Below are positions 20,932 to 30,364 of a DNA stretch of 64,000 nucleotides, piece by piece. The notes beneath the pieces are model-generated. The model saw only the letters and a list, made by a program, of their open reading frames with translations. It made no database searches and was not told where the DNA came from. The translations under genes were made by a program, and so were the position numbers. Origin of the DNA: Candidatus Planktophila sp. (GTDB taxonomy: Bacteria; Actinomycetota; Actinomycetes; Nanopelagicales; Nanopelagicaceae). The DNA is taken from positions 1 through 64,000 of the forward strand of contig BGOJ01000006.1 in the NCBI GenBank assembly GCA_003569185.1. Direction: 5' to 3'. Position 1 is the first letter of the stretch; each line of letters begins with the position of its first letter.

Positions 20932-21831
20932 ATGAGTCTAACTGTCTGGGAAGTAACAATCGCAGTATTACTGGCTGTACTTGCCTTTGACTTAGCTTTA
21001 GCGATAATCCGCAGAAACAAAGAGACCTCGATGAAAGAGGCAGCTGCTTGGACAATTTTCTATGTCAGCGCTGCGATAATTTTTGGATACTCACTCGGTG
21101 AATGGAACACCACCCAGGCTCGTGGTGAGTTTTTTGCAGGTTGGATTACTGAGTACTCATTATCAGTTGATAACTTATTTATCTTTATCTTAATTTTGGC
21201 AAGATTTAAGATAGATAAGACCAAGCAGCAATTAGTTTTACTTGTTGGAATTATTATGGCGCTGGTGCTTCGTGGAATCTTTATTGCCTTGGGAAGTGCT
21301 GCTATTTCAAGATACACATGGGTTTTCTACATATTTGGCGCCTTCCTGCTTTACACCGCATATAAGTTAATTAGTGAATCTGGTGAAAAGGAGTGGAAAG
21401 AGGGAAAGGTTATTACCTGGTTTAAAAACCGTGGTGCATCTCCCCTAACTATTGTTTTGGTGGCAATCGCTTTTACTGATTTAGTTTTCGCACTTGATTC
21501 AATCCCAGCAATTTTTGGATTAACTAAGGATCCTTATATTGTCTTCACCGCAAATGCATTTGCATTAATGGGCTTGCGTCAACTTTACTTTTTGCTCGGT
21601 GGCTTAATGACCAAACTTATTTATTTAACCAAGGGTTTGGCGATAATTTTAGGATTTATTGGCGTAAAGCTAATTATTGAGGCAATCCATGGAAATGATA
21701 TTCATAAAATCCTTGGTGTTGAGATCCCAGAGATTTCAACTCAATTCTCGCTAACTGTGATTGTTGGAACCTTGGTTACCACCACGATTGCAAGTCTGAT
21801 CGTAAGTTCTAAATCAAAGGTGGCAGAATAG
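20932..21831 (+). CDS. TerC family integral membrane protein
   Basis: FFAGWITEYSLSVDNLFIFILILARF...FTDLVFALDSIPAIFGLTKDPYIVFTANAFALMGLRQLYFLLGG. Confidence 0.95.
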   Translation: MSLTVWEVTIAVLLAVLAFDLALAIIRRNKETSMKEAAAWTIFYVSAAIIFGYSLGEWNTTQARGEFFAGWITEYSLSVDNLFIFILILARFKIDKTKQQLVLLVGIIMALVLRGIFIALGSAAISRYTWVFYIFGAFLLYTAYKLISESGEKEWKEGKVITWFKNRGASPLTIVLVAIAFTDLVFALDSIPAIFGLTKDPYIVFTANAFALMGLRQLYFLLGGLMTKLIYLTKGLAIILGFIGVKLIIEAIHGNDIHKILGVEIPEISTQFSLTVIVGTLVTTTIASLIVSSKSKVAE

Positions 21832-21836
21832 CCCTC

Positions 21837-22709
21837 ATGATTGAGGGTGCTAACAAGATTCAAGTCTTTGAGCCACACAGCTCATCGCTACCCCCTTTGC
21901 GTCCTTACTTTAAGGATTTCTGGCGCAGACGAGAGTTTGCAACTGAGCTTTCTAAATTCTCCGATAAGGCTGAGTACTTAGAATCAAAGTTGGGCAAAGT
22001 TTGGTTAGTTTTAAACCCATTATTTCTAGCAGTAATTTACTTTTTACTTGTCACAATTATTCAAGGTGGTAGAGGTCAAGGTGGTGGCTTCACAACTTTG
22101 GCTCATATATTGATTGGTTTGTTTACCTTCTACTTTGCTCAAAACACAATTTTACTTGGCGCCTCTTCAATTACATCAGGTGGCAGTTTGATTTTAAATC
22201 AGGCTTTTCCGCGGGCGCTATTGCCTCTATCTAGTGCAATAAGTGCGGCAAGACAGTTTTTCCCAACTATTCCTATTTATATTTTAATAGTTGTTGGGGG
22301 CAAGCTATTTTTAGATGACACCACTTTGCCAGGGTTAAGTGCAAATTACCTGCTTCTTCCAATTTTATTTGTACTACTTGTTATTACTAGTTTTGGTCTT
22401 TCATTGCTATTTGCAACTATGAATGTTTACTTCCGAGACACCACTAAATTACTTTCATATATTATGAGAATTTGGCTATACGCCTCCCCAGTTTTATGGC
22501 AGCCAGATATGTTAAATGGCTGGTATCGAGTGATTCTTTATCTAAATCCACTAGGGCCGATACTTTCTGCCAACTCAAGAATTTGGATAGATGGCTTGTT
22601 GCCAACCGCCTCCCAACTTATTGGCTGTCTATTTTGGGCACTCTTTTCATTTTTATTAGGTGGTTACTTCTTCATATCAAGGGAGCGCGATTTTGCCGTC
22701 CGCATCTAA
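21837..22709 (+). CDS. ABC-2 type transporter permease (polysaccharide export, Wzm/TagG-like)
   Basis: LESKLGKVWLVLNPLFLAVIYFLLV...YFRDTTKLLSYIMRIWLYASPVLW. Confidence 0.88.
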   Translation: MIEGANKIQVFEPHSSSLPPLRPYFKDFWRRREFATELSKFSDKAEYLESKLGKVWLVLNPLFLAVIYFLLVTIIQGGRGQGGGFTTLAHILIGLFTFYFAQNTILLGASSITSGGSLILNQAFPRALLPLSSAISAARQFFPTIPIYILIVVGGKLFLDDTTLPGLSANYLLLPILFVLLVITSFGLSLLFATMNVYFRDTTKLLSYIMRIWLYASPVLWQPDMLNGWYRVILYLNPLGPILSANSRIWIDGLLPTASQLIGCLFWALFSFLLGGYFFISRERDFAVRI

Positions 22710-22710
22710 A

Positions 22711-23496
22711 GTGAGCTTGCCAGATAATTTAGCGATCCGAATTGAGGATCTTTCCATTAGTTACAAAATTAATGTTGAGTCCAAGAAAACTTTAAAAAAT
22801 GCAATCATGCGCGCCAGTAAGGGTGAGCGGGTTAGAACTAGAACTGTTGAAGCGGTTAAGAATCTAAATTTAGATATTGCGCATGGCTCTGTAGTTGGAA
22901 TTGTTGGCGCCAATGGTGCTGGTAAATCTACTTTGATGCGATCTATTGCTGGAATTTTGCCACCAACAACTGGTCAGATAACTGTTAATGGCAGAATCTC
23001 AACATTATTAGCACTCGGTGTTGGATTTAATAAAGCATTGTCTGGCCGAGATAACATTATTTTAGGTGGACTTGCAGCCGGTATGAGCAAAGCTGAAATT
23101 GAAAGCCAAACTGATTCAATCGCACAATTTGCTGATCTGCCTGAAGGGTTTATTGATATGCCGGTTAGAACTTATAGCAATGGCATGTATAGCAGAGTGG
23201 CTTTCGCAGTTGCTGTGAATATGACTCCTGATATTTTGCTATTAGATGAGGCGCTCTCTGCTGGAGATGCAGCCTTTAAGGAAAAGTCATTTAACCGGAT
23301 GCGAGAGTTATGTGAAGAGGCTAGAACTATTTTGATTGTCTCTCACGCGTTATCTTCAATTAATGAACTGTGTGATCATGCAATTTGGATGCATAAAGGA
23401 AAAATGTTGGCCTCCGGCAAACCAGAAGATATTACCGAGCAATACTTGAAGTTCTTAAATGTTGGTGAATTACCTTCTAGTTACGAAGATTTATAA
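22711..23496 (+). CDS. ABC transporter ATP-binding protein (Wzt/TagH-like)
   Basis: VVGIVGANGAGKSTLMRSIAGILPPTTGQITVNGRISTLLALGVGFNKALSGRDNI; GTG at 22711 chosen (ORF is open from 22660). Confidence 0.88.
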   Translation: MSLPDNLAIRIEDLSISYKINVESKKTLKNAIMRASKGERVRTRTVEAVKNLNLDIAHGSVVGIVGANGAGKSTLMRSIAGILPPTTGQITVNGRISTLLALGVGFNKALSGRDNIILGGLAAGMSKAEIESQTDSIAQFADLPEGFIDMPVRTYSNGMYSRVAFAVAVNMTPDILLLDEALSAGDAAFKEKSFNRMRELCEEARTILIVSHALSSINELCDHAIWMHKGKMLASGKPEDITEQYLKFLNVGELPSSYEDL

Positions 23497-23871
23497 AGGT
23501 AAGGCGAAAAATACTGCAGTTATTGCTACTGCCAGAAATGTAGCTTGCGCAAGAATACTTATCGCAGTCTTACGGTCAGCTTTTCGATCCTCTGCGCTTT
23601 GAACCTTTGTAATACTTCCAAGTTTTCCAAAGTTAAAAGTTCCAGCTAATCCATAAGCTAGGCAAAATTTCTTACGAGATTGAATGAATCCCACTGAAAA
23701 AATCATTGCTGGGAGAAATATTGAAAATCGAGCAGATCGTGCTTGATCTGTTGCTAGCAAGGTTGTGGCAGTAGATACGGTTAAAAAAATACCAATTAAC
23801 GCTACAAATTGTCGGCGGCGAATTTCACCTTTACCAATGTTGCAAGCACCTGCAATATATTCGCTGCTCAC
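23491..23871 (-). CDS. Conserved hypothetical membrane protein
   Basis: 126-aa ORF with several hydrophobic segments, filling the space between neighbours. Confidence 0.6.
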   Translation of the reverse strand: MSSEYIAGACNIGKGEIRRRQFVALIGIFLTVSTATTLLATDQARSARFSIFLPAMIFSVGFIQSRKKFCLAYGLAGTFNFGKLGSITKVQSAEDRKADRKTAISILAQATFLAVAITAVFFALPL

Positions 23872-24021
23872 CTATGCATCTTCTCGTTGTTCATCATCGC
23901 TCCATACTTCATACTCATCATTTTCAGAGCGAGCCAACCAGTTAAATACAGATTTAATCGCACCAAAAATAACTAATACTCCAGCAAGGAGTGCGAAGAG
24001 TCTTTTGAATGCTTTGATCAT
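23872..24021 (-). CDS. Small membrane protein (49 aa), MIKAFKRLFALLAGVLVIFGAIKSVFNWLARSENDEYEVWSDDEQREDA
   Basis: Manual minus-strand translation; one TM segment plus acidic tail; not in the ORF track because it is short. Confidence 0.6.
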   Translation of the reverse strand: MIKAFKRLFALLAGVLVIFGAIKSVFNWLARSENDEYEVWSDDEQREDA

Positions 24022-24057
24022 GGGGCAAATCTACTATCTTTTAAACTGCCACCCTTA

Positions 24058-24543
24058 CTAATTTCCCTCGGTGGCGAGTTTTCTTAGTGAACTCCCAGAA
24101 ACTCTAAAGACCGTCCACTGATCCATTGGCTGCGCACCGATGGACTTATAGAAATCAATTGCGCTCTCATTCCAATCTAAAACCCACCACTGCAATCTTT
24201 TATACCCATTTTCAATACAAATTTGAGCTAACTTTTGAAGAAGTGCCTTGCCGTGACCTTGACCGCGAAACTTTGGGTCCACATATAGATCCTCTAGGTA
24301 AATTCCATGCTTGCCCAACCAGGTTGAATAATTTAAGTGCCAAACTGCAAATCCAGTGGTTTCATTATCTTGTTCAGAGATAAGGCAGAAAACTTGAGGA
24401 TTTGGTCCAAAGAGAGAATCCTTTAAATCATCAAGTGAAAGCTCAACCTCTTCAGGTGCTTTTTCATACTCTGCCAAATCATGAATAAATTGCAGAATTA
24501 CAGGAAGGTCAGCCTGAACAGCTGATCTGATTTTTACTGACAT
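24058..24543 (-). CDS. GNAT family N-acetyltransferase
   Basis: IRSAVQADLPVILQFIHDLAEYEKAPEEV...LYVDPKFRGQGHGKALLQ. Confidence 0.93.
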   Translation of the reverse strand: MSVKIRSAVQADLPVILQFIHDLAEYEKAPEEVELSLDDLKDSLFGPNPQVFCLISEQDNETTGFAVWHLNYSTWLGKHGIYLEDLYVDPKFRGQGHGKALLQKLAQICIENGYKRLQWWVLDWNESAIDFYKSIGAQPMDQWTVFRVSGSSLRKLATEGN

Positions 24544-25676
24544 TATTTAATCTTTGCAGCAGTTAATGCCTGCTGAATATCTGCCCATAGATCATCAACA
24601 TTTTCAATGCCGACTGAAAATCTAATTAAATTCTCTGGCACAGTTGCACTCTCAGTTGCCCATCTGCGACGTCGCTCCCAAATAGATTCAACTCCACCAA
24701 GGGAGGTGGCATTAGTAATTAACTTTGAACTATTACACATTAAATCAACCTGCTCAACGCTGGCATTTACATCAAAGGAGATCATTGCGCCAAAGCCCTT
24801 CATAAAGGATTTAGCTAATGAATGATAAGCATCGGTGGCCAAACCTGGATATCTAACTTTAGAAATGCGTGAATCCTTTGATAGACGAGTAGCTAATTCC
24901 ATTGCATTCTCTTGGGATCGTTGCATTCGAATTGCAAATGTTCGAAGGCCGCGTAATGCAATCCAAGCCTCAAATGGCCCAGCAATTGCACCGCCATATC
25001 TTCTTGATTGTTCAAGTCGACCGTAGAGTGCCTGATCATTTGTACTTAATGAACCAAGAATTAAATCACTATGCCCTGATAAATACTTTGTAACTGAGTG
25101 CATTGAGATATCAGCACCCAGTGCTAGCGGATTTTGCAGAAGTGGTGTGGCTAAGGTGTTATCTACTGCTACCCCGCAACCTGCAGACTTACCCGCTGCA
25201 ATAATTTTTGGTAGATCAACCACTTCAAGTAATGGATTAAGTGGAGATTCCAAATAAAGCATTTGCGCACCCGGGATTGCTGCCAAACATTCATCAGTAT
25301 TAGCTAAGTTAACAAATCTAACCTTTAGCTTTTCACTTTCATGTAGTTTTTTTAATAATGTTGTAGTTCCTTGATAACCATTATTTGCTGCAACAATTAC
25401 CGCACCCTCTGGCAAGAGTGAAAAGACTGCGCTAATTGCCGCCATGCCTGAAGAGAAAAGTAATGTTTTGCCACCTTCTAAAACTGAGATCGCCTCTTCT
25501 AAAGCACTCCAGGTTTCATTGCCATAACGGCCATACCCAACTGGCCCACCTTCATGAAAAGTTGAGTTAAGTGCAATTGGTGGATTAAGAGCGCCATCTG
25601 GTTGTTTAGCAGGACGGCCAGCTGCAACAACTTTGGATTCTGTTGCTAATTTATCCAAATCCATTGGCTCACTCAT
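24543..25676 (-). CDS. Cys/Met metabolism PLP-dependent enzyme (cystathionine gamma-lyase/synthase-like)
   Basis: LYLESPLNPLLEVVDLPKI...VAVDNTLATPLLQNPLALGADISMHSVTKYLSGHSD. Confidence 0.92.
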   Translation of the reverse strand: MSEPMDLDKLATESKVVAAGRPAKQPDGALNPPIALNSTFHEGGPVGYGRYGNETWSALEEAISVLEGGKTLLFSSGMAAISAVFSLLPEGAVIVAANNGYQGTTTLLKKLHESEKLKVRFVNLANTDECLAAIPGAQMLYLESPLNPLLEVVDLPKIIAAGKSAGCGVAVDNTLATPLLQNPLALGADISMHSVTKYLSGHSDLILGSLSTNDQALYGRLEQSRRYGGAIAGPFEAWIALRGLRTFAIRMQRSQENAMELATRLSKDSRISKVRYPGLATDAYHSLAKSFMKGFGAMISFDVNASVEQVDLMCNSSKLITNATSLGGVESIWERRRRWATESATVPENLIRFSVGIENVDDLWADIQQALTAAKIK

Positions 25677-25721
25677 ATCTAAAGCCTAACCCATTAAATT
25701 AAGGGAAGTTTTACTTGAATT

Positions 25722-26162
25722 TCAATTCTTTGGTTCAAGCACAAGTGCAACTGAGTTGATACACCAACGTTGATCAGTTGGAACGGCATACCCCTCACCG
25801 GAAAAGACATGGCCAAGGTGTGAGCCACAGGCTGAACATCTAACCTCAGTGCGCACCCTTGGGAAAAGTGATCGATCCTCAATTAACTCAACGGCATCAT
25901 CTGCAGTTGGTGCATAGAAAGAAGGCCATCCACAACCAGAGTGGAATTTTGTGTCAGATCTAAATAATTCAGCGCTGCAAGCTTTACATTTATACACGCC
26001 AATAGTTTCACTATCTGTGTATTCACCAGTAAATGCAGTTTCAGTTGCTGATTTACGTAAGACATCAAATGAAAGTGGATCTACCTTGCTTTTTAACTCA
26101 GCTTCATCAATCTTAACTTTATAAGGTTGTCCTTTGGAATTTATACCTGTTATCTCATCCAT
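25722..26162 (-). CDS. msrB: Peptide-methionine (R)-S-oxide reductase
   Basis: GVYKCKACSAELFRSDTKFHSGCGWPSFY...TEVRCSACGSHLGHVF...QRWCINSVAL. Confidence 0.95.
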   Translation of the reverse strand: MDEITGINSKGQPYKVKIDEAELKSKVDPLSFDVLRKSATETAFTGEYTDSETIGVYKCKACSAELFRSDTKFHSGCGWPSFYAPTADDAVELIEDRSLFPRVRTEVRCSACGSHLGHVFSGEGYAVPTDQRWCINSVALVLEPKN

Positions 26163-26688
26163 TGTTACTCGCTAATGCATTTGGGAAAGCTACACCAGTT
26201 GAGGAGTGGCAGTCATAACCATTTGGATTCTTTTCTAGATATCTCTGGTGGTAATCCTCAGCTAGCCAGTAAGTAATTCCACTTGCCGGCAAAATTTGCG
26301 TCACAATTTGATCCATGCCATTTTTAGTTAATTCATTTTGATAAATCTCTTTACTTGCTAGAGCTTGCTGCATCTGCTCTGTTGAGGTTGTAAAGATTGA
26401 TGATCGATATTGGGTTCCGATATCTCCGCCTTGTTGATTTAATGATGTTGGATCATGCATAACCCAAAATTCTGCTAACAATCTTTGGTAAGAAATAATC
26501 TCTGGATCAAAAATTACCTCAACCATTTCAGCATGATTTGTAGTACCAGTACAAACCTCTTTGTAGGTTGGATCCGGCTTATTTCCGCCCATATATCCAA
26601 CTGAAGTTTGAATTACGCCAGGTAAATTCCAAAATCTTCGCTCTGCTCCCCAAAAACATCCGGTTGCAAAATATGCGGTCTGGCTCAT
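26155..26688 (-). CDS. msrA: Peptide-methionine (S)-S-oxide reductase
   Basis: YFATGCFWGAERRFWNLPGVIQTSVGYMGG. Confidence 0.96.
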   Translation of the reverse strand: MSQTAYFATGCFWGAERRFWNLPGVIQTSVGYMGGNKPDPTYKEVCTGTTNHAEMVEVIFDPEIISYQRLLAEFWVMHDPTSLNQQGGDIGTQYRSSIFTTSTEQMQQALASKEIYQNELTKNGMDQIVTQILPASGITYWLAEDYHQRYLEKNPNGYDCHSSTGVAFPNALASNNG

Positions 26689-26774
26689 TGGCTAATTCTC
26701 TCCTATTGATTACTACTGTGCAATCTCAAATTCTTGGCAAAGTAATGAATGGTATTTCGCTGTAAATCTTGGCC

Positions 26775-26875
26775 TTCGCCTAGATATTCACCCCGAAAAG
26801 CTCTGGGGATAGCACTCACCAGCCACAGGCGAATGCGCAGGATTTATTCATCCGAGAGCGAAATCTCGGTATGAA
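26775..26875 (+). ncRNA. Candidate structured RNA / long 5' leader of whiB (strand assumed)
   Basis: TTCGCCT (26775-26781) pairs with AGGCGAA (26827-26833) around a CCCC/GGGG helix; TTCATCCGAGA-GCGAAA-TCTCGG-T-ATGAA hairpin (26847-26875). Confidence 0.45.
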
Positions 26876-27010
26876 ATTGAAATAAATCTAAAAATTTTTA
26901 AGTTCTCAGCGAAATATCCTTGTTTATTAATTAAATTAAGGAGAGAATAAGCCAGTTGATTTTATTTTAACTACTAATTAACACCTACTCATCGAAGGAG
27001 TTGCTGCCCT

Positions 27011-27280
27011 ATGGATTGGCGACATGAAGCAGCTTGTCGCGAAGAGGATCCAGAGGTTTTCTTCCCGGTAGGAAATACAGGCCCAGCCTTGGCTCAAATC
27101 GAAGAGGCAAAAAAGATTTGTGAAAGATGTCCTGTTAAAGAGCCATGTCTTGCTTGGGCATTAGAGAGTGGTCAGGATGCTGGTGTTTGGGGTGGATTAT
27201 CTGAAGATGAACGCCGTGCAATGAAACGACGTGCTGCTAGAAATCGTGCCCGTCAGATGGAAAATCAAAACTCTTTTTAA
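27011..27280 (+). CDS. whiB1: WhiB-family Fe-S transcriptional regulator (WhiB1-like)
   Basis: MDWRHEAACREEDPEVFFPVG...CERCPVKEPCLAWALESGQDAGVWGGLSEDERRAMKRRAAR. Confidence 0.92.
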   Translation: MDWRHEAACREEDPEVFFPVGNTGPALAQIEEAKKICERCPVKEPCLAWALESGQDAGVWGGLSEDERRAMKRRAARNRARQMENQNSF

Positions 27281-28743
27281 TTATAACTAAAGGAAATTTC
27301 TCCCTTAGTTAAATCTCCAACTCGAATTAAATTCAAACTTCCATTTAACTCATTTTTAGTTAAGGTGTTTGCAATTTGTAGACCTAAATTAGCTGACTTT
27401 TCAATATTAAAGTCAGAAGGAAGCCCTGAACCATTATCGCAGACACTTACTTGGTAGTTATTTCCCTTCTTAATGACTTCAACTATCAACTTATCACCAC
27501 TTTGATTTAGACCATGCTCAAGGGCGTTATGAATTAACTCGGTAATGACTAATGAAAGTGCAGTGGCAGTCTTTGAATCAAAAGCACCAAAATCTCCTAC
27601 TTTTTTAAATTCAATTTTCCTAGTATTCAAATCCAAAGCATTTTTTACGATCTGCTCAAATACTTGATCAAATTCAACAAACTCAGAGGATTGGTTAGAT
27701 AAAGTCGCATGAACTAAGGCAATGGAGGCCACCCGCCTAACTGCTTCAGATAACGCCTCACTGGCGATTGGATCAGTTACCCGCCGAGATTGAAGGCGCA
27801 GTAGGGCGGAGACAGTTTGTAGATTGTTCTTAACTCGGTGATGAATCTCCTTGATTGTTGCATCTTTTGTAATCAAAGCCCGATCTCTATTTCTTAGCTC
27901 AGTTATGTTATGAAGTAAAACGATTGCACCGATTCGATCATTACCTTCAGTTAGTGGAATTACTAAAATATCAATTACAGCAGCTGGGCTTTCATACTCT
28001 GCCCGGCGCAGAGATTTTCCACTTAAAGTGGTTTGCCAAGATTCATCGGTAGGTAAATTCTCCCCCTTATGCAAAGTTGCAAAAACTGATCCTAAATTCT
28101 CACCCTCCAACTCCTTTTGAAATCCAACTCTGCTTAGCGCAGAACGTGCATTTGGTGAGGCAAAAAAGATTGTGCCATTAACATCTAATCTAATTAAGCC
28201 ATCGCCGACTCTGGGCGCTGATTCTGAGCTGTATAAACTATTTCTAATTGGGAATGTTCCATCTGCAACCATTTTATAAATTTTGTGGGCAATTTCTCGA
28301 TAATTTAACTCAAGCTTTGATGGCTGGCGCATTAACTCAGAGTTACGGTGCCTTGAAATAACAGCCAGCGTTTTCCCATTCAAAATAACTGGAATACTCT
28401 CCTCTTTAATCATAAGTTGACCAACTAACTCTGGTTTAGCATCTCTTAAAATCTCACCATCAGATAATGCTTGATCTACTAACGGCCGCTCTCCCCAATT
28501 AACTTGGGATCCAACTAAATCATCGCTAAAAACTGTTGCAGCTGTTGTGGGTCTAATTTGAGCAATAACTAAATGTCCTTGCGGCCAGGATTTTTCATCA
28601 CGACGTATTGGTAACCATAAAAGGAGATCTGCAAATGAAAGATCAGCAAGTAAGCGCCATTCGGCTACTAAGTCAGCAAGGTGTTCCACCTCATTTGCGG
28701 TGAGTGAAGAGTTTTCAGTAACTAACTCTGCAAGGGTGGCCAT
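27277..28743 (-). CDS. pdtaS: Sensor histidine kinase, PdtaS-like
   Basis: EIHHRVKNNLQTVSALLRLQSRRVTDPIASEALSEAVRRVASIALVH; next to whiB1 as in Mycobacterium (Rv3219/Rv3220c). Confidence 0.9.
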   Translation of the reverse strand: MATLAELVTENSSLTANEVEHLADLVAEWRLLADLSFADLLLWLPIRRDEKSWPQGHLVIAQIRPTTAATVFSDDLVGSQVNWGERPLVDQALSDGEILRDAKPELVGQLMIKEESIPVILNGKTLAVISRHRNSELMRQPSKLELNYREIAHKIYKMVADGTFPIRNSLYSSESAPRVGDGLIRLDVNGTIFFASPNARSALSRVGFQKELEGENLGSVFATLHKGENLPTDESWQTTLSGKSLRRAEYESPAAVIDILVIPLTEGNDRIGAIVLLHNITELRNRDRALITKDATIKEIHHRVKNNLQTVSALLRLQSRRVTDPIASEALSEAVRRVASIALVHATLSNQSSEFVEFDQVFEQIVKNALDLNTRKIEFKKVGDFGAFDSKTATALSLVITELIHNALEHGLNQSGDKLIVEVIKKGNNYQVSVCDNGSGLPSDFNIEKSANLGLQIANTLTKNELNGSLNLIRVGDLTKGEISFSYN

Positions 28744-28761
28744 GGCTTAATGGTAGAGCCC

Positions 28762-29703
28762 CTAACAGGTCAGCTGGTTACCAATTTTTTGTATCTGCTT
28801 ATTAAAGGTAGTGCTGCGCCAGAAATGATTTGGCCTGGCTGCATCTGCCTCTGAGCGAATAGATCTGTGGTCCTGCGGTATTTGAAAAGAGGGATAATTC
28901 CCCACAACTTCAAGAAACTTACTTTGAATACTTTGACCCCTGCGATCAAACCTTTGCTGATTTAAGACATAGAAAATAGGTGGTGGGTTAAGTAAATTTT
29001 TAAAATCTGAAACAAATTCTGCTAAATATGAGATCCCGTTATCGTTGGCAGAAAGCACATAAATTAGATTTCCAGCACATGCCAACGAATGACTAAGCCA
29101 GAGAGCATTGATTCTTCGATCAGAGATTGTTTTGGTCAATGCAACTGATGTGCCTGCATCAATAATCGCCAATCCGCTACCAAGTGCTGCCAGTTTCTTA
29201 TCTAACTCTGAGGCCAAAATTGTTTCAACTTTAGCTCTGCTTTGCGGACGCAAGTTATGGTGTTCTGCGGCAATTACCTGAGCAGATTTGAAAACCGCTA
29301 GATGATTTGTAATTGTTGATATGCCAGGAGAACCAGGTGTTCCAAGTACGGCGACTAAATTATTTGCTCTAGTTAACTGGTGGAGTAAAGGTGGGCGAGA
29401 TATTTGGGCTAATTGTTTTAGCAATTCCTGACTGTTTAGATCCTCTGTTACTTGAATCAATCTAAGCCCTGCATAGGATGTTGATAATTCCTTTAATTCT
29501 GCTGAACTCATAAAATCTTGCGTATAGATGAGATTTACCTTCGAATGATTACTAACTAAGAATGTAGCTAGTAAGTCAGTATTGAGCGCTCGATAAATTA
29601 TGTTGCATCCTTGTGAGTGCAGTAAGGCGGCAATCTTTTCCTCCTGATCACTGTTACTAATTGCTGTGATCAGATTGAGCCGAGGTTCACCGATTTCTAA
29701 CAA
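28762..29703 (-). CDS. TadZ/CpaE-like protein
   Basis: LVAVLGTPGSPGISTITNHLAVF (degenerate P-loop) and context with the SAF-domain gene. Confidence 0.55.
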   Translation of the reverse strand: MLEIGEPRLNLITAISNSDQEEKIAALLHSQGCNIIYRALNTDLLATFLVSNHSKVNLIYTQDFMSSAELKELSTSYAGLRLIQVTEDLNSQELLKQLAQISRPPLLHQLTRANNLVAVLGTPGSPGISTITNHLAVFKSAQVIAAEHHNLRPQSRAKVETILASELDKKLAALGSGLAIIDAGTSVALTKTISDRRINALWLSHSLACAGNLIYVLSANDNGISYLAEFVSDFKNLLNPPPIFYVLNQQRFDRRGQSIQSKFLEVVGNYPSFQIPQDHRSIRSEADAARPNHFWRSTTFNKQIQKIGNQLTC

Positions 29704-30280
29704 TTATTAATCTGCTATCAGAGAGGTAATTTAATGTGGAAATCACCTGATCATTGTCTAAAATTACTAAAACACTAACGACGCCTGAGTTGCTGCGCTC
29801 TAAAACCTGCTCAACGCTGACTGCACTAACAAGCAAGGTTGGGGCGATTGATTCTTTTGCATTTGTCTTGGCTATTGCATAGATATCAATTACATCTCCC
29901 CGAGATAATGCGATGGGAAGATCTGAGATCTCAATACTAAGTGGTACTAAACGTTGATTATTAGCATCTACTTCATTTGCAATTGCTGCCACTGGAATTA
30001 GGTCCCCAGCTGAAATTTTTGTTAAAACTGTAGTGCCAACGATTTGGGCAGAGGATGAAAGATAATTTTTCGCCGATTGTGCTAATAAAACTGAGGCTGG
30101 GGTTAAATCTGATTGCGCAATTATTTGGCCTGGGGCTAGCTCGCCGGTACTTGCCCAAACCAATACTGTTCGATTGGCCTCTTTCGAAATCAAGCTTGCA
30201 GCAGTTAGGGCGATTATAAATAAAGCTAATCCCATCGCCAGTCTTGAGTTTTTTAATATATCCAACTTTGAAATATTCAT
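29687..30280 (-). CDS. SAF-domain protein (RcpC/CpaB-like)
   Basis: VLVWASTGELAPGQIIAQSDLTPASVLL...LTKISAGDLIPVAAI...ISDLPIALSRGDVIDIYAI. Confidence 0.75.
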   Translation of the reverse strand: MNISKLDILKNSRLAMGLALFIIALTAASLISKEANRTVLVWASTGELAPGQIIAQSDLTPASVLLAQSAKNYLSSSAQIVGTTVLTKISAGDLIPVAAIANEVDANNQRLVPLSIEISDLPIALSRGDVIDIYAIAKTNAKESIAPTLLVSAVSVEQVLERSNSGVVSVLVILDNDQVISTLNYLSDSRLIIVRNR

Positions 30281-30313
30281 ACCAAGTTTTTACTCTAACT
30301 GGTTTAGGAAAAG

Positions 30314-30331
30314 ATCATCCGAACGGATGAT
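30314..30331. promoter_or_regulatory. Perfect palindrome ATCATCCG-AA-CGGATGAT, candidate operator
   Basis: 8-bp perfect arms between divergent genes 29687..30280(-) and 30365..30805(+). Confidence 0.5.
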
Positions 30332-30364
30332 GCTTACCCTTTCTGCTTTGCTCAGTATGAGCCC

